Shown here one piece after another: positions 29,800 through 40,140 of a stretch of DNA of 51,971 nucleotides. The number at the start of each line of letters is the position of its first letter. The stretch's first letter is position 1. The stretch spans positions 718,609 through 770,579 of the forward strand of contig BFEA01000146.1 of assembly GCA_003427395.1 (NCBI GenBank), given 5' to 3'. This DNA comes from Chara braunii. Its lineage: Eukaryota > Streptophyta > Charophyceae > Charales > Characeae. The translations under genes and the position numbers were made by a program. Below the pieces are notes generated by a model. It saw only the letters and a program-made list of their open reading frames with translations. It searched no databases and had not been told where the DNA came from.

Positions 29800-30672
29800 G
29801 TCCGTGTAGCCTGCTTGAAACACGCAGAGAGATCTCAGGTGAACGGAAAAAGAGATGCAATAGTGGGAAGCAACAACTTCTCTAATCAGTACGAAATCCT
29901 CAAGAAGGTCAAAACAGAAGAATTTTCTGAATACGCGGCTTTCAGATATGCTGAGAAGAAAAGGGCAAGGGAACGAGGAACAGAGGACAAGGACAAGACC
30001 ATCCCCACAACCAAGGACAACTTCCAGGACTTACGACCCAAGGCAAGGAAATTAGGTAAGAACCAGAAACGGAAGGAAACCAACAATGATCACACCGAGG
30101 CGGAAGAGAAATCGGAACGAGACCTCTTAGAAAAAGAAGCGGCCGTAGTTCTGTCCCAAACGGAAAAACCGAGGAAGTGGAACAAGGAATATGTACCTGA
30201 ATTCACTACCATTACTCAGATTGCTAGCGGAAGGGCCCCAATGGTGTTGGAATCGGCCAAAGCGGCTCGCAGAACGCTGAGGAACATCCGACCTCTCATT
30301 GCAGCCAGGTACGTGTCAAACGCGAGGGAGTGGCAGATCGCAATGGACATAGCCTTCAAAATCCCCCACTTTGTCGAGGGGGAAAACGTGGTGAAGGTGC
30401 TCAAAGAACAGGTAACATTGGAATCCCCACTGGGGCTCTTTGAGGCAGTTGCCGTGGAAACAGATCTGATTGACTCCAGCGCGCAAGAGGAAACAGAAAG
30501 CGTCCAATGTGGTAAGGGCGAGATGACCAGAAACTCCCCAAGGGCCTTCTCACCCCTGATAGCCATGATGTCAGAATCAACAAAGTTGAGATCAGGGATG
30601 ATCTGGAAACCGTGGCGAACAGTCGCCGAAGTCCCTTACAGCATCCTAGCTGGCATCGGTGTATCGGCATAA
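29800..30672 (+). pseudogene. LINE B ORF1, downstream part
   Basis: Follows in another frame with ACLKHAERSQVNGKRDA. It is highly charged at first (KKRARERGTEDKDKT, RKARKLGKNQKRKE), then folded-looking: FTTITQIASGRAPMVLESA, ARRTLRNIRPLIAARYV, EWQIAMDIAFKIPHFVEG, LESPLGLFEAVAVETDL. It ends at TAA 30670-30672, about 370 bases before ORF2. I do not recognise the folded part. It may be the subfamily B counterpart of the ORF1 C-terminal block of A, C and E, but I see no clear alignment. Confidence 0.6.
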
Positions 30673-31040
30673 CTGATGGCCACAACTATGGCTCAAATTG
30701 TCAAATTAGGACAGCTGGAAGGGGACGAGGATCTAGATGCAAGAGCATTCGCCCTGGATTGTGAAAGATACTACAAAAGTGATGTCTCTGACTTGGAAAG
30801 GGGATGATGAAGGAGAGATCCTGGGCCGGGACCCTGACCTAGAAAAGAAAGGGAATAGCCAGATCGACCCGGGGAGATCAGACAAGGTAGGAGAATCTGC
30901 ATTCTCCCCATCAAAGGACAGCGGTTTAGGGTCTGCTCAGGGGACAACTGGGAAAGGTGTGAGCACGGGTACCTCTCCACCTCCCCCTACCTAGATGTTC
31001 CTGGACCAACTATTCCCTCTAATCTAACCCAGCTGCTTCC

Positions 31041-32450
31041 ATGGAGAGCTACGGGAGAAGAGCGAACGAGGCAGGGGATCGCATTGATTGGAAAAATCAA
31101 GGATTAGTCCTCAGAAGCTGGAATGTCAATGGATTGGGGAACATAGTAGAAAGAGAAGAAAAATGGAACGATATATTATCCGGGATCTCGATGAGAGATA
31201 GGAAGCTAGTAGATATAGTGCTATTACAAGAAACACACCTCACCTTCTCAACAACACACAACAAAATTCGCACATTTATGGCAATAAAACTAAGCGGCCT
31301 GAAGGACGAAATTTGGTCGATTGACCCTGAAACAAGCTCTGAGGGAACGACCATCCTGATTCCCAAATCCTCCAACCTATATGTAGCAGGCTCTGTCCTT
31401 GACAAGAAAACCGATCAGACAGAAGGAAGGTGGTGTATGTTACATCTGAAATGGAAGGATGAGGAATTTTTACTCTTCAATATTTATGCTCCGAACTCGC
31501 CAACATAAAGGATGACCTTTCTAAGACACATCGGAGACCTGATTCCGCTACTTATCCCATGTATTATGGCAGGAGACTAGAATGCCACAATAGACCCATC
31601 AGTAGACCGTATTTCTCGATCTTCCAGTACCCCAAACTTATCAGAAGCAACACCAATCCAGGAAATGATGCTGGATCACAACCTGGTAGACCCCCATAAA
31701 ATCCATCACCCCAACAAGAGAACTTTCACCTTAGCCAAGAAAAACCATACCAACCATATGACCTTTTCACGAATAGACTACTTTCTAGTGTCCGAAGTCA
31801 TGATGGGGGCAGTCAAGGAAGCCGAAGTGTTACCGTTGGCTCCATATTCAAGACTGGATCACAAACCAACTGAATTGGTCATATGCTTTGACCAAGTGGT
31901 TAAAAAGGGAGCCAACTTCCACAAGCTCAACAATTCCCTCCTGCTGAGCCAAACCTTTCAAAGTGAAGTATGCGACTGTTGGGAAGGGTTGAGGTCGGTG
32001 CGTCTAAGCACTGTTCCTCGATGGGAATGGTTTCAGAAGAGCTATTCGACCCTTTCTGACACCGTGGCCAAAGTCTCTAGGAAGCTAGCGTCGATAAGGA
32101 AACAAAGAAAGCAATCACTATAATTTGCACTGAAAATAGCAGAAACTAACCTGATGAACAACCGCGCCTCTGAACTGTATATCGAGATTTTCGACAAGGC
32201 CCGAGAGGAACTGGCCATGTGGAAATGGTGGGACCTGAAAGGCCTTCAAATAAGAGAAAGAATGTGCGAGTACGAACTCAGCGACTCAATGACTAAACAC
32301 TTCTTCGCCCGAATCAAATCGAATTCGAGAGCTGGCACGATAGAAGGCCTAAGGTCACACACAACTCCCGAAACCGTGAAATCAGACAGCGAAGGGATGT
32401 TAGAGATAGCAAACAATTTCTACAAGGATCAAGGATCTATACCACTCTAA
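31041..32450 (+). pseudogene. LINE B ORF2, APE endonuclease and linker
   Basis: Starts at ATG 31041 (MESYGRRANEAGDRIDW). Endonuclease motifs: LRSWNVNGLG, LLQETHL (catalytic Glu), LFNIYAPNSP, then a TAA at 31506 and MAGD-stop-NAT, where the family has GDFNA or GDWNA, then SRIDYFLVSE and SRLDHKPTEL with the catalytic Asp-His. The linker reads FHKLNNSLLLSQTF, SDSMTKHFFARIKSNSR and EIANNFYK. Stops at 31506, 31579, 32121 and 32448 are TAA or TAG in a frame that otherwise continues, except for a shift near 32450. Confidence 0.85.
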
Positions 32451-33420
32451 GACTGGGGCACCAATACCCATCAACGTCAGAGAGGCAAGGCAGAAAATGC
32501 TACACTACTTAGAGCGAACAATATCAGCCGACCAGGATGAAACTCTCGACAAACCAATCACATCAGAAGAAATACATCGGGCTCTATAAAGCATGAACAA
32601 CAACAAGACTCCAGGAATTGATGGGTTAACAAAAGAATTCAGGGAAAAAAATTGGTCCTTGCTAGGAAATGACTTGCTAAACTTCTATAATGACAGCTGG
32701 TCTAAGGAGAAGCTGGGTAATTTACTCAGCAGCAGCGTGGTCACGGTACTTTATAAAAAGAGTGAAAAAAACGACATCAAAAATTACAGGCCCATTTCGT
32801 TGTTAACCCTCCCATACAAGATCCTGGCCAAGACCCTGTCCAATCGGATCATTACGATCACCAACAAATGCTTCCACATCGACCAAACAGGATTCATCCC
32901 GGGTCGTTATATTCTAGATAATGTTATGACACTGAACGAGTCAGTAAGAAAAATCAGAGAAAGGAAAATAAATTCGTCATTCTCTTCTTTGATTTTGAGA
33001 AGGCATACGATCAAGTCAACTGGGACTTTATGGAAGCAAGCATGGAAAGAATGGGAGTCGGACCGAACTTCGGAAAGTGGGTTAGGATACTATACAAGGA
33101 TGCAGTTGGTTGTGTCCAAGTCAACGGACTATTGTTAGATTGCTACCCGATATCCCGCTCGGTTCGCCAGGGGGACCCGTTGACCCCGTCAATCTTTGTA
33201 TTCGTAATGGAGGCAATCACATCCTTCCTGCGCAAGGATCCATCAATTCAGAGACTAGCCAGCACAGACGTAGGCTCTGCCCACCAGATGGATTTTCCCG
33301 CAGCTATCATGTTCGTAGACGATTTAACGGTTCTGATCAAAGCATCAGACTCTTCCTTCAGAACACTAGCTAAAGCAGTGGAAGCATTCAGATTAGCCTC
33401 AGAGATTAAGATCAACTAGG
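32451..33420 (+). pseudogene. LINE B reverse transcriptase (FVDD)
   Basis: MNNNKTPGIDGLTKEF (N-terminal motif), IKNYRPISLLTLPYKILAKTL, DQTGFIPGRYILDNV, a one-base frameshift near 32990, FFDFEKAYDQVNW (first catalytic Asp), SVRQGDPLTPSIFVFVMEA and AIMFVDDLTVLIKA (catalytic Asp pair). All core RT motifs are present. The stop at 32587 (TAA) and the frameshift are the main breaks. The stop at 33418 sits in KIN-stop-GKTISWW, where a Trp is expected. Confidence 0.9.
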
Positions 33421-34490
33421 GGAAAACAATTAGTTGGTGGCTTTCCGAGGACGAACCCCTCTCCCTCCAAGGAGTTGAGGCGGCTATGGCATGGCAAACA
33501 CCGGACACACCCACTCGTTATCTGGGTATCCTGATTACGAAAAAAGGGTTGGCGCCCCAAATGGGCCCTTCCATGCTGGGCAAATAGATTAACAAAATCG
33601 GAAGGTGGGGCAACGCCTTCACTTCCCTTATTGATCGAGCGCTTGTCCTCAACACGCCGGTTTTCTCAATGATGTGGTACATTGCTTCTATTTGGACAGT
33701 TCCCGACAGCTCGATTAAGGAGTTGAACAGACGAGCCAGGATTTACCTATGGACAAGGAGGCCACGAGACGGGGGCCTAAGAATCATTGACCCCGGAACA
33801 GAAACGAAAGCTCTGCAAATCAAATGGATCATCAAACTGTTGATGAATCCGGACAGCGCCTGGAACAAGTTGGCACTGGATAGTATCAGATCTGTAGCAC
33901 CAGTACCCTCCCCGAACGATATGTCAGGCTTGTTTTGGGTAATGAACAAAGAATGAGTGATATCTACACGACGAAAGAATCGGACGAGGAATAACAGACT
34001 CGAAGACCATCGACCGCCCACCCCTTACTGGCCGGCACTGCTTCGATCGTGGAGGAAAATAATCCCCAACAAGATAAACAAACCTAAATCCAAGGATGAA
34101 GTACTAAGACAACCGCTCTTCGAGAATGAATGGCTAACAAACGAGGCCAACCACCCACTTTTCCTAGAACAGAGGTGGCTATCCTGGATCAAGAACAGTA
34201 TCTGGAAAGTAGATCACTTGTGGAAGGAGGACAAAAAAGACTGGATAACGGAATAAGAAGTTAGTGCCCAGCTGAAACGATGCCACAGACGAGAGACCAA
34301 TCTTCAGTACATACTCAGTCGTATTCCACAGGAGTGGAAAGATATCCTGGTAAAAGATGATTCGTGGAGACCGGGCGAGTGGGGTCTTATGATTCAAGAC
34401 ACGTCCCCTTCTAGAGCCTATCAATTCTCCCACATGCAGCAAGGCTCACACACCAGAGCCACTTTCCTTTCCTTCCCGGTCTTCTTCTGA
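33421..34490 (+). pseudogene. LINE B thumb and connection region
   Basis: Continues with GKTISWWLSEDE, PTRYLGILITKKG, RALVLNTPVFSMMWYIASIW, RRPRDGGLRIIDPGTE, LRQPLFENEWL, QRWLSWIKNSIWKVDHLW and WKDILVKDDSWRPGEWG, all collinear with copies A and C. Stops at 33584 (TAG), 33954 (TGA) and 34254 (TAA). Similarity fades after 34486 before any zf-RVT motif. Confidence 0.8.
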
Positions 34491-34880
34491 TATGCCAGCT
34501 ATTTCGAACTGTGATGTAGAATCATCTATACTAGATTCCTTCCTCCTTAAGAAAGAAAGGGTCCTACGTACATGGCCAAAGGCAATTTTAAGAACGGACA
34601 CTGAGGTTAACGGGGTTCATGGAAATGCACCTTTGGCTTGCTGTTTTATATGTTTTTAATTGTTTTTTTTAGGGTTTTTTTCTGTGATGGGGTCGTAAGA
34701 AGTGCGCTCTATAGATTGGTGTGAAGTGTTGTTAAAATGGCTGTCTGGTTTTCTTATAAATGGGCCTGAAAAATGGGTGCTCGGTTAATCTGCTCTCGTA
34801 ATCCCTGGATTGGGATCTTTGACTTGAAGTTGCAGGTAGTATTTGGCTTCCAGGCCCATTCTGCAGGGTCGAACTCCAAG
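34491..34880. other. No gene seen between LINE B and the palindrome
   Basis: T-rich DNA with short T runs. No open frame or known repeat is recognised. It may be the untranslated or broken end of copy B. Confidence 0.4.
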
Positions 34881-35389
34881 GACTGGATCCATGGAAGAAG
34901 GTGTGGATAGAACATTGATTCAAGCCGAGATCAAATGGCGGAAGATCAAACAAGCCTGGACAGAAGACGAAGAACAGCGGAACAAGGAGAGGCAGAGATT
35001 CTATAGGAACTGGCTGGTCAATGACAAGGTTGCAAAATTACGACAGGACCGGGTATGCTGGAAAGAATGGCATAACTTAATTCCAGAAAGGGGTTCCCAA
35101 CATCAGACAACGCTGGAAGGCCACAAGAGGTTAATGTGGCATCTGGTTTCCAGCGTTCTGTGATGTTGGGAACCCCTTTCTGGAATTAAGTTATGCCATT
35201 CTTTCCAGCATACCCGGTCCTGTCGTAATTCTGCAACCTTGCCATTGACCAGCCAGTTCCTATAGAATCTCTGCCTCTCCTTGTTCCGCTGTTCTTCGTC
35301 TTCTGTCCAGGCTTGTTTGATCTTCCGCCATTTGATCTCAGCTTGAATCAATGTTCTATCCACACCTTCTTTCGTGGATTGGACCGTCC
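34881..35389. repeat. Long palindrome, about 240-bp arms, 29-nt spacer
   Basis: 34881-35118 and 35148-35389 are reverse complements. The central 225 bp of each arm differ at only about half a dozen positions by eye. The spacer 35119-35147 itself has a small hairpin GCCAC/GTGGC. Both arms encode, pointing inward, the same frame (LIQAEIKWRKIKQAW, RQRFYRNWLVN, CWKEWHNLIPERGSQH), which resembles the AEIRAQW segment of the LINE C-terminus. A transcript would fold into a long, nearly perfect double strand. The outer 20 bases are more diverged. Confidence 0.95.
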
Positions 35390-36380
35390 TTCAATTGTTC
35401 TGCTGCATCTCTCCTTCTATATGACTCATAGGGTCACTTTCCTAATGAGTTCAAGGCATAACCACATCTTAGGCCACAAGGGGATAAATACAATCCTCAA
35501 GTGACCCAGGGGGTACAGACAACGTGGGGAAAAGGAGGACAAGTGGGAGAAGATGATAATACTGGAGCATGAACGGGGGCTGCAAAGAAAGATCTTATTT
35601 CAGAGGTCCGGAAGCTGACGAACACCCTGCCAGGTTCCAAGTTTGATGATCGGAGGATAGGAACGCCGACTGAGGGTTTAGGGTTTAAGGATAAACGGTT
35701 GACCATCCAAAGGGGGGCAAAGAGGTGTATGGGGAGGGATCAGGTTGGGTAAGGACAATAGAGTCGCTCTTTCTAGGGTCAAAGGCATTATCTAACAGAT
35801 CCGGAAACCGGGTCTGAGAGGAAAGAGAGGGACAATGGCAAAAAAAAAAAGAAAGGGGGAAGCTGAGAGGGAGAACAGGGAAAGGCAAACTGACAGTCAA
35901 TCCTCCTATAAGGAGCAATCAATGCTGGTCAGGGTTCCTTCGGCCAGACGGAAGGAAGCGTGAGCGTGTTCTATGATGTATCAAATTTTGACTTGCCGGT
36001 GGAATAGGAACCGGACTGACGCTCCCCATAATGGAAATGGAGCCAGGACCATAAGGGCCTGTTTAAAAAGAAAAAAGAAAAAAAGGGTTACTGAATAACT
36101 CCATGATTCCAGACTTCTCCGGAGAGAACACGGGTGTACGAACCAATGTATGAAAGGGGATTCATCAAAGTGAATGAGCATACATCTGCACTCGAGGATG
36201 GGATGGGAAGGATGCTGACTGTTTTCAGTACGATCATCCACTGTCTTGTTGCCCTCCAATGGGCAGCATGTCACGAGTAAGTACGAGAAGAGAACAGAGT
36301 TGGGGCTCTACAAAACTAGGTTTGTCAGATTAATTACAACGGGCCTTTCAGGAACCCGCACGATATCCTGGTTTCACAAA
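35390..36380. other. No gene seen; telomere-like words
   Basis: Contains GAGGGTTTAGGGTTTAAGG at about 35672, one and a half copies of the plant telomere repeat TTTAGGG, too short to call an interstitial telomere. Purine-rich DNA at 35815-35890. Open frames are short. Confidence 0.4.
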
Positions 36381-36561
36381 CTGTGCAGGTCTTGGCACTA
36401 CGACAACTCTGCAAGGGAGATCTGCGAGTTGGTGCAGGTTACAGTGGGCAACGGATTCCTTGAGGACAAACTCTGCAGATCCTGGCACTACGAACAACTT
36501 TGTAAGGGAGATCAGTGAGTCGGTGTAGGTCACAGTGGGCAATGGATTCCTTCAAGACAAA
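36381..36561 (+). repeat. Two-copy 90-bp tandem duplication
   Basis: 36381-36470 and 36471-36561 align end to end (CTGTGCAGGTCTTGGCACTA versus CTCTGCAGATCCTGGCACTA; both end GGATTCCTT...GACAAA) with roughly a dozen differences. No coding frame is evident. Confidence 0.8.
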
Positions 36562-36786
36562 TGTTGGGTGATGGTCAAAGAAGTCTTTGATAACCGTTTG
36601 ATGTTCCAGCCAACCAAGTGTAATAGGTGAAGTGCTTTGATGGAGAGGAAAAGGAGAGCGAGAGGAAAAGGAGTTGAGCTTTGGCAAGATCGAGACAGCA
36701 CCCGGAAATTTTGCGTCGGCGCCGTTCTGGTGAGTGTTGCGATTGTCCGCTAATTTTCGCGCTACGGTCACAGCAACCCAAGCGCG

Positions 36787-37112
36787 CTTACTTTCACGTG
36801 CACCCGCCAGATTAAGGCCTGGTTGAAAGCAGACATTATGACTGGTTTCGGCCTTCGGCCGCCTATAACTATATATAACTCTGGCGAGCCTCAAGTTATA
36901 TCGCATTTACTGGCCAACATTGCTTTGCACGGAATGGAGAATGCTTTGAATGAGTGGGCTCAGCAACAGGCGGCCGAAGGCCGAGTTATCCTAGTAAGAT
37001 ACGCCGATGATTTCGTTGTTCTTCACAAGGCTCGAAGAGTTGTTCAGGGCGCTCAAGGGTTCCTATCACAATGGCTCCAACCCATGGGCCTGTACTTTGT
37101 GCCTGATCAAAC
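36787..37112 (+). pseudogene. Group II intron-type reverse transcriptase fragment
   Basis: In one frame: RQIKAWLKADIM, then ISHLLANIALHGMENALNEW, VILVRYADDFVVLHKARR and FLSQWLQPMGLYFVPDQT. These match the palm of bacterial/organellar group II intron maturases (the family reads GTPQGGVISPLLANI, then RYADDFVVL). It differs from every LINE RT here. The motif before VIS is damaged (SGEPQ joined directly to VISH, the GG pair lost). A 15-bp sequence, CGGCCTTCGGCCGCC at about 36849 and its reverse complement at about 36970, lies in the frame. No intron RNA domain is seen. Likely a nuclear insertion of organelle DNA or an old transfer. Confidence 0.8.
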
Positions 37113-37400
37113 TCTCCCACTTTACTTTTTCTTTCTCTTCTCACTTATTTCTCTCTTTCTTCATCACTTTTCCATCCCCCCCTCACCCAACTTTGAATTT
37201 TCTGTTTTTCTTCTTTTCTCTCTCTTTGATTTAAATTTTCTCTTTTCCTCCAAAAATTTGAATCATCTTATTCCTTACTTCTATTCTCATCTTCTGATTT
37301 ATTTTTATTTTTATTTTATTTATTCTGAAAATTAGATTTTATTTTTATTTTTTTTATTTTTTTTTGCAGCACCTCTATATCTTGCTAGGACTTAGTCTTT
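37113..37400 (+). other. T-rich stretch, no gene seen
   Basis: Very T-rich with TTTC and TTTTTATTTTTA words. The group II RT frame runs on into it as a hydrophobic tail that is probably not protein-coding. Confidence 0.5.
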
Positions 37401-37408
37401 TCTGTTGT

Positions 37409-37630
37409 CGGCACATATTTTGACCCCTTGGGGGTAACGAAGTGCTGCCGAAATTTTGTTGCTCCTCCCTACTTTCTTCTTACCGCACATTTTGACCCCT
37501 TGGGGGTAGCGAAGCGCTGGCCAAATTTTCCCATTTTACTTAGTCTTTTTCTTGACGGCACACTTCGTAGTCTTTTTCTTGACGGCACACTTCGACCCCA
37601 TGGGGGTAACGAAATGCTGCCGAAATTTTT
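37409..37630 (+). repeat. Three-copy repeat with CCCC-TTGGGG core
   Basis: The phrase CGGCACA-TTTTGACCCCTTG-GGGTAACGAAGTGCTGCCGAAATTTT appears at 37409-37458, 37484-37530 and 37583-37630 with small differences. An extra 24-bp piece (CTTGACGGCACACTTCG) is doubled near 37551-37595. The first and last parts of a unit are weakly complementary (CGGCA and TGCCG), so each could form a hairpin. Confidence 0.7.
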
Positions 37631-37639
37631 GAAAAACTC

Positions 37640-38143
37640 CAAAACTTAGTTTCTCTTCACTCCTCTCCACCCCCTTGTTTATTTATCTATTTATTTATTT
37701 ATTATTTATTGCACAGAAGGTAAGAACTGAAGTTCACCTCTGCATCCACCCTTACCGCCCGCAAGAGACAACAAGAGGACCACAGCAAAGACAAGCTTCC
37801 AAGAGGAGAAGAGCAGCAGCCGAGAGCTGAGAACAAACGACAACCGAACCGACCTAGTAATCATCCCGCGTGTCTTCACCCGTTTTCACGAGGGACTGAA
37901 GGGACGAACAGATGGAAAAGAAGGATGAATGGTATACCCATGTAAGTTGATGTCACTGTTAATAAACAGATTGAGTTTGTACCCCGATGTAATGGAATGC
38001 ATGCACTAATGTTAGGGGCTACCCTCTTTTTCTTTTTGGGAAAACGCAAAGGATACAAGTTCACACAACACATAGGAGATCCTGTACCTCACAAAAAAGA
38101 GATCAATTATGCTGTTTCTTTTTTTTTCCTTTTTGTTTCCTTT
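37640..38143. other. No gene seen
   Basis: ATTT repeats at 37679-37705, then mixed sequence. A long T/C-rich run (38111-38145) leads into the exon candidate. Confidence 0.4.
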
Positions 38144-38145
38144 AG

Positions 38146-38246
38146 AAAGTCCAGGGTGTTGCAGAGGTCGGCTTCTGGACCCACGACAGCTACCTTTCAG
38201 CAGTCAGCGATGATGCTTCTACTAGCCTTTCAGCTGTGAAGACAAA
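38146..38246 (+). CDS. Candidate host exon (splice-site bounded)
   Basis: A polypyrimidine tract and TTTAG precede an open stretch reading KVQGVAEVGFWTHDSYLSAV, then SDDASTSLSAVKTK, followed by GTATGTG, a good plant-type 5' splice site. The peptide has the balanced composition of real protein and is faintly reminiscent of a WD-repeat blade (H-D, S-D-D), but this is too short to name. There are no neighbouring exons I can identify. It could be chance. Confidence 0.25.
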
Positions 38247-38981
38247 GGGTATGTGCTGGTTGGTTGCCTACATCAGGCTCTGTGTTTTTTTTAATCCTTG
38301 GCAGCCTATACGTCTGCTCTTGCAATGATACCCTCCAAACTTTGGATTTATCAGTCCGGTCCTTTTTTCTTTCCTCCCTTATTGCTTCTGATTGTCAGTT
38401 CAGTTCTTATTCCACTGTAAGCCGAAACAGGCACATCAAATGATAGATCTCACTTCCCAACAGAGTCGAACAGACCTTTAACCGTTTAGCCTGGGTCTCA
38501 CAGTCATCCCCGTATGGCCCTTACTACCACTCACATAACTTCTCATTTCACTCCAGAAATACACCCTCGTCTCCTTCCTCCCCCCCCCTCTTCCTCCCTT
38601 CCCCCTCTTGTTCCTCCCTCCCCCCCCCCTTCGTCCCTCCCCCCCACCTTCCTCCCTCCCTGCTCCCTCCGTAGCTCTCTTGAAACCTCCCTAGAAAGCA
38701 TGTCTTTTCTGCCTTCCCCTCAGCTGCATTTCCATCATGGCCTTGGTTGATGCCCACACTCTCGCTTGATCCATGCTTCTCTGGGTTAGTCATGATGGCA
38801 TCTTTCCTGGCAAATGCTCCACACTGTTTCTTTTTCTTTGGGGTGACCATAAATTTCCCATGTAATTATATTAGTTCTCGGTGTTTGGTAGTATAGGGGT
38901 TGGTGACCTAGAGAGAGGGAAGGTGGTCAAGATGGAGCAAGGGAGGTTTCCAGAACTTTTCAGTGACAGTGAAGAGCATAA
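38247..38981. other. No gene seen; pyrimidine-rich tract
   Basis: Contains a C/T-rich microsatellite-like tract at 38560-38690 (CCTCC, CCCTCCC). The remainder is unassigned. Confidence 0.45.
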
Positions 38982-38994
38982 ACAGCCCTCCTCC

Positions 38995-40140
38995 TCCTCC
39001 TCCGCAGGTCAAAACCTTGCACCTCCACTCGCTCAGCGTTAAGTCCTGCTACCGCCACTGAGAACTAAGATCAACCTGACAGACAGAATGCAGGGCAGCT
39101 GGGCGAGATGCTTAAAAGTGCCACAAGAAATGTTGAAACCGATCAAGTGGTTCCAGGCAGCTAAGACAAAGCCAGCAAACCTGGCCTGCCTGCAGTGGAA
39201 GACAGTGCTCCGATGCCTGCCCACAAATGCCTGGCTCATAGAGCACACCCACATTGAGGAGAAGGGGGTGGCCCTCCCGTGGTGCACCACCTGATTGGAA
39301 GGCTTACCCTCCCGGAAGATAAATGAGTCCATGGAACACGTCTTTATGAAGTGTCCCAGAGCAGTCCTCACGTGGCGATGGTGGGTCTGGATTTAGGAGC
39401 AACTCGGAACAGAGCACGAATGGCCCTGGGAATGGTGAGCACCGCTGTGCGGTCATTGGACCGCCCAGACAGCTGAGTACACAAGGAATTTATTTGAGCT
39501 GGGGAGAAGGGCAGTCATGTGGGCACTGTGGCGGAGACGATGCGCCACAGCCATAGAGGGGGCACACGAGCAGGAAGGAGAAATGCCCGACATGATCAGC
39601 GGGGAGATTGAAACCGGGATCAGAGCCCAATGGGCCAAAACCTTAACCAAGCTCCTATACTTATCCAAGAAAGCCGACCTGACTAACAGTATCTCTGAGT
39701 TCTGCAAGGAATGGCTCACAGGGGGGGAGGCTAGCAAGGGTAGAATGGAGTGAGTGGCAACATGAAGATTTGCAGATCCCCTGCCCGAAGGACTACCGAC
39801 TGAGCTTCACACCCCGATGCCCTGCAGAGATTTTTCCTGATCCATTCCCCCCACCCAAGGCACCCTGGTCGAGCCTGCATGGTTTAGTCAATAGAGTCTT
39901 TCTGCAATCTGGCCCCCGAGTCGGCCCGGGGGCCTCTCCCTTCTCCCAAGCTTTCGCAGGATCACAGTGCTATCTCTGTCTTCATCATAAGCAAACTGTT
40001 TTGTAAGGGATGCTGGACCCGGTTTCCAGCAGGCGCTGCTTCCCACCAATAGATTGGAGCCAACAGGGACGGTATCACAGGAGGCTGCTCATATCAACCC
40101 CTGGGGAACCATCCAGCTTAAAAAAAAAAAAAAAAAAAAC
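38995..40140 (+). mobile_element. LINE fragment G with 13-bp target duplication
   Basis: A 5'-truncated LINE containing the zf-RVT region, C-terminal domain, tail and an 18-nt poly(A) (40122-40139). ACAGCCCTCCTCC lies just before (38982-38994) and just after (40141-40153) the element, a 13-bp target-site duplication. The tail has hairpin 1 (GGATGCTGGACCCGG, TTTCCAGCAGG) and the TGCTCATATCAACCC phrase of hairpin 2. Confidence 0.9.
39004..39760 (+). pseudogene. LINE G ORF2 zf-RVT and C-terminal domain
   Basis: Reads LHSLSVKSCYRH, VPQEMLKPIKWFQAAKTKPA, VLRCLPTNAWLIEHTHIEEK and VALPWCTT (Cys pair partly lost: copy A has CSAC), then SMEHVFMKCPRAVLTWRWW, VMWALWRRRCATAIEGAHE and ETGIRAQWAKTLTKLLYLSK through FCKEWLTGGEA. 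Stops at 39292, near 39394 and near 39436 break it. The order matches copies A and C exactly. Confidence 0.85.

Larger units (their letters stand above)
28150..34490 (+). mobile_element. LINE copy B (second subfamily)
   Basis: A nearly full-length non-LTR element: ORF1 with a zinc knuckle (28220-30672), APE endonuclease (31041-32123), linker, reverse transcriptase (32593-33420) and connection (33421-34490). The protein is clearly related to copies A and C but divergent (active site FVDD rather than FADD; LRSWNVNGL in the endonuclease). The 3' end, zf-RVT domain and tail are not found directly after 34490. The palindrome at 34881 may contain a piece of its C-terminus. Stops are frequent but the frame is otherwise well kept. 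Confidence 0.85.

Noticed and set aside
34881-35389. Twin-priming inversion of a LINE 3' end
   Set aside because: Twin priming inverts a segment without duplicating it; here the same segment is present in both orientations.
35672-35692. Interstitial telomere
   Set aside because: Only about one and a half TTTAGGG units are present, which is expected by chance in a window of this size.
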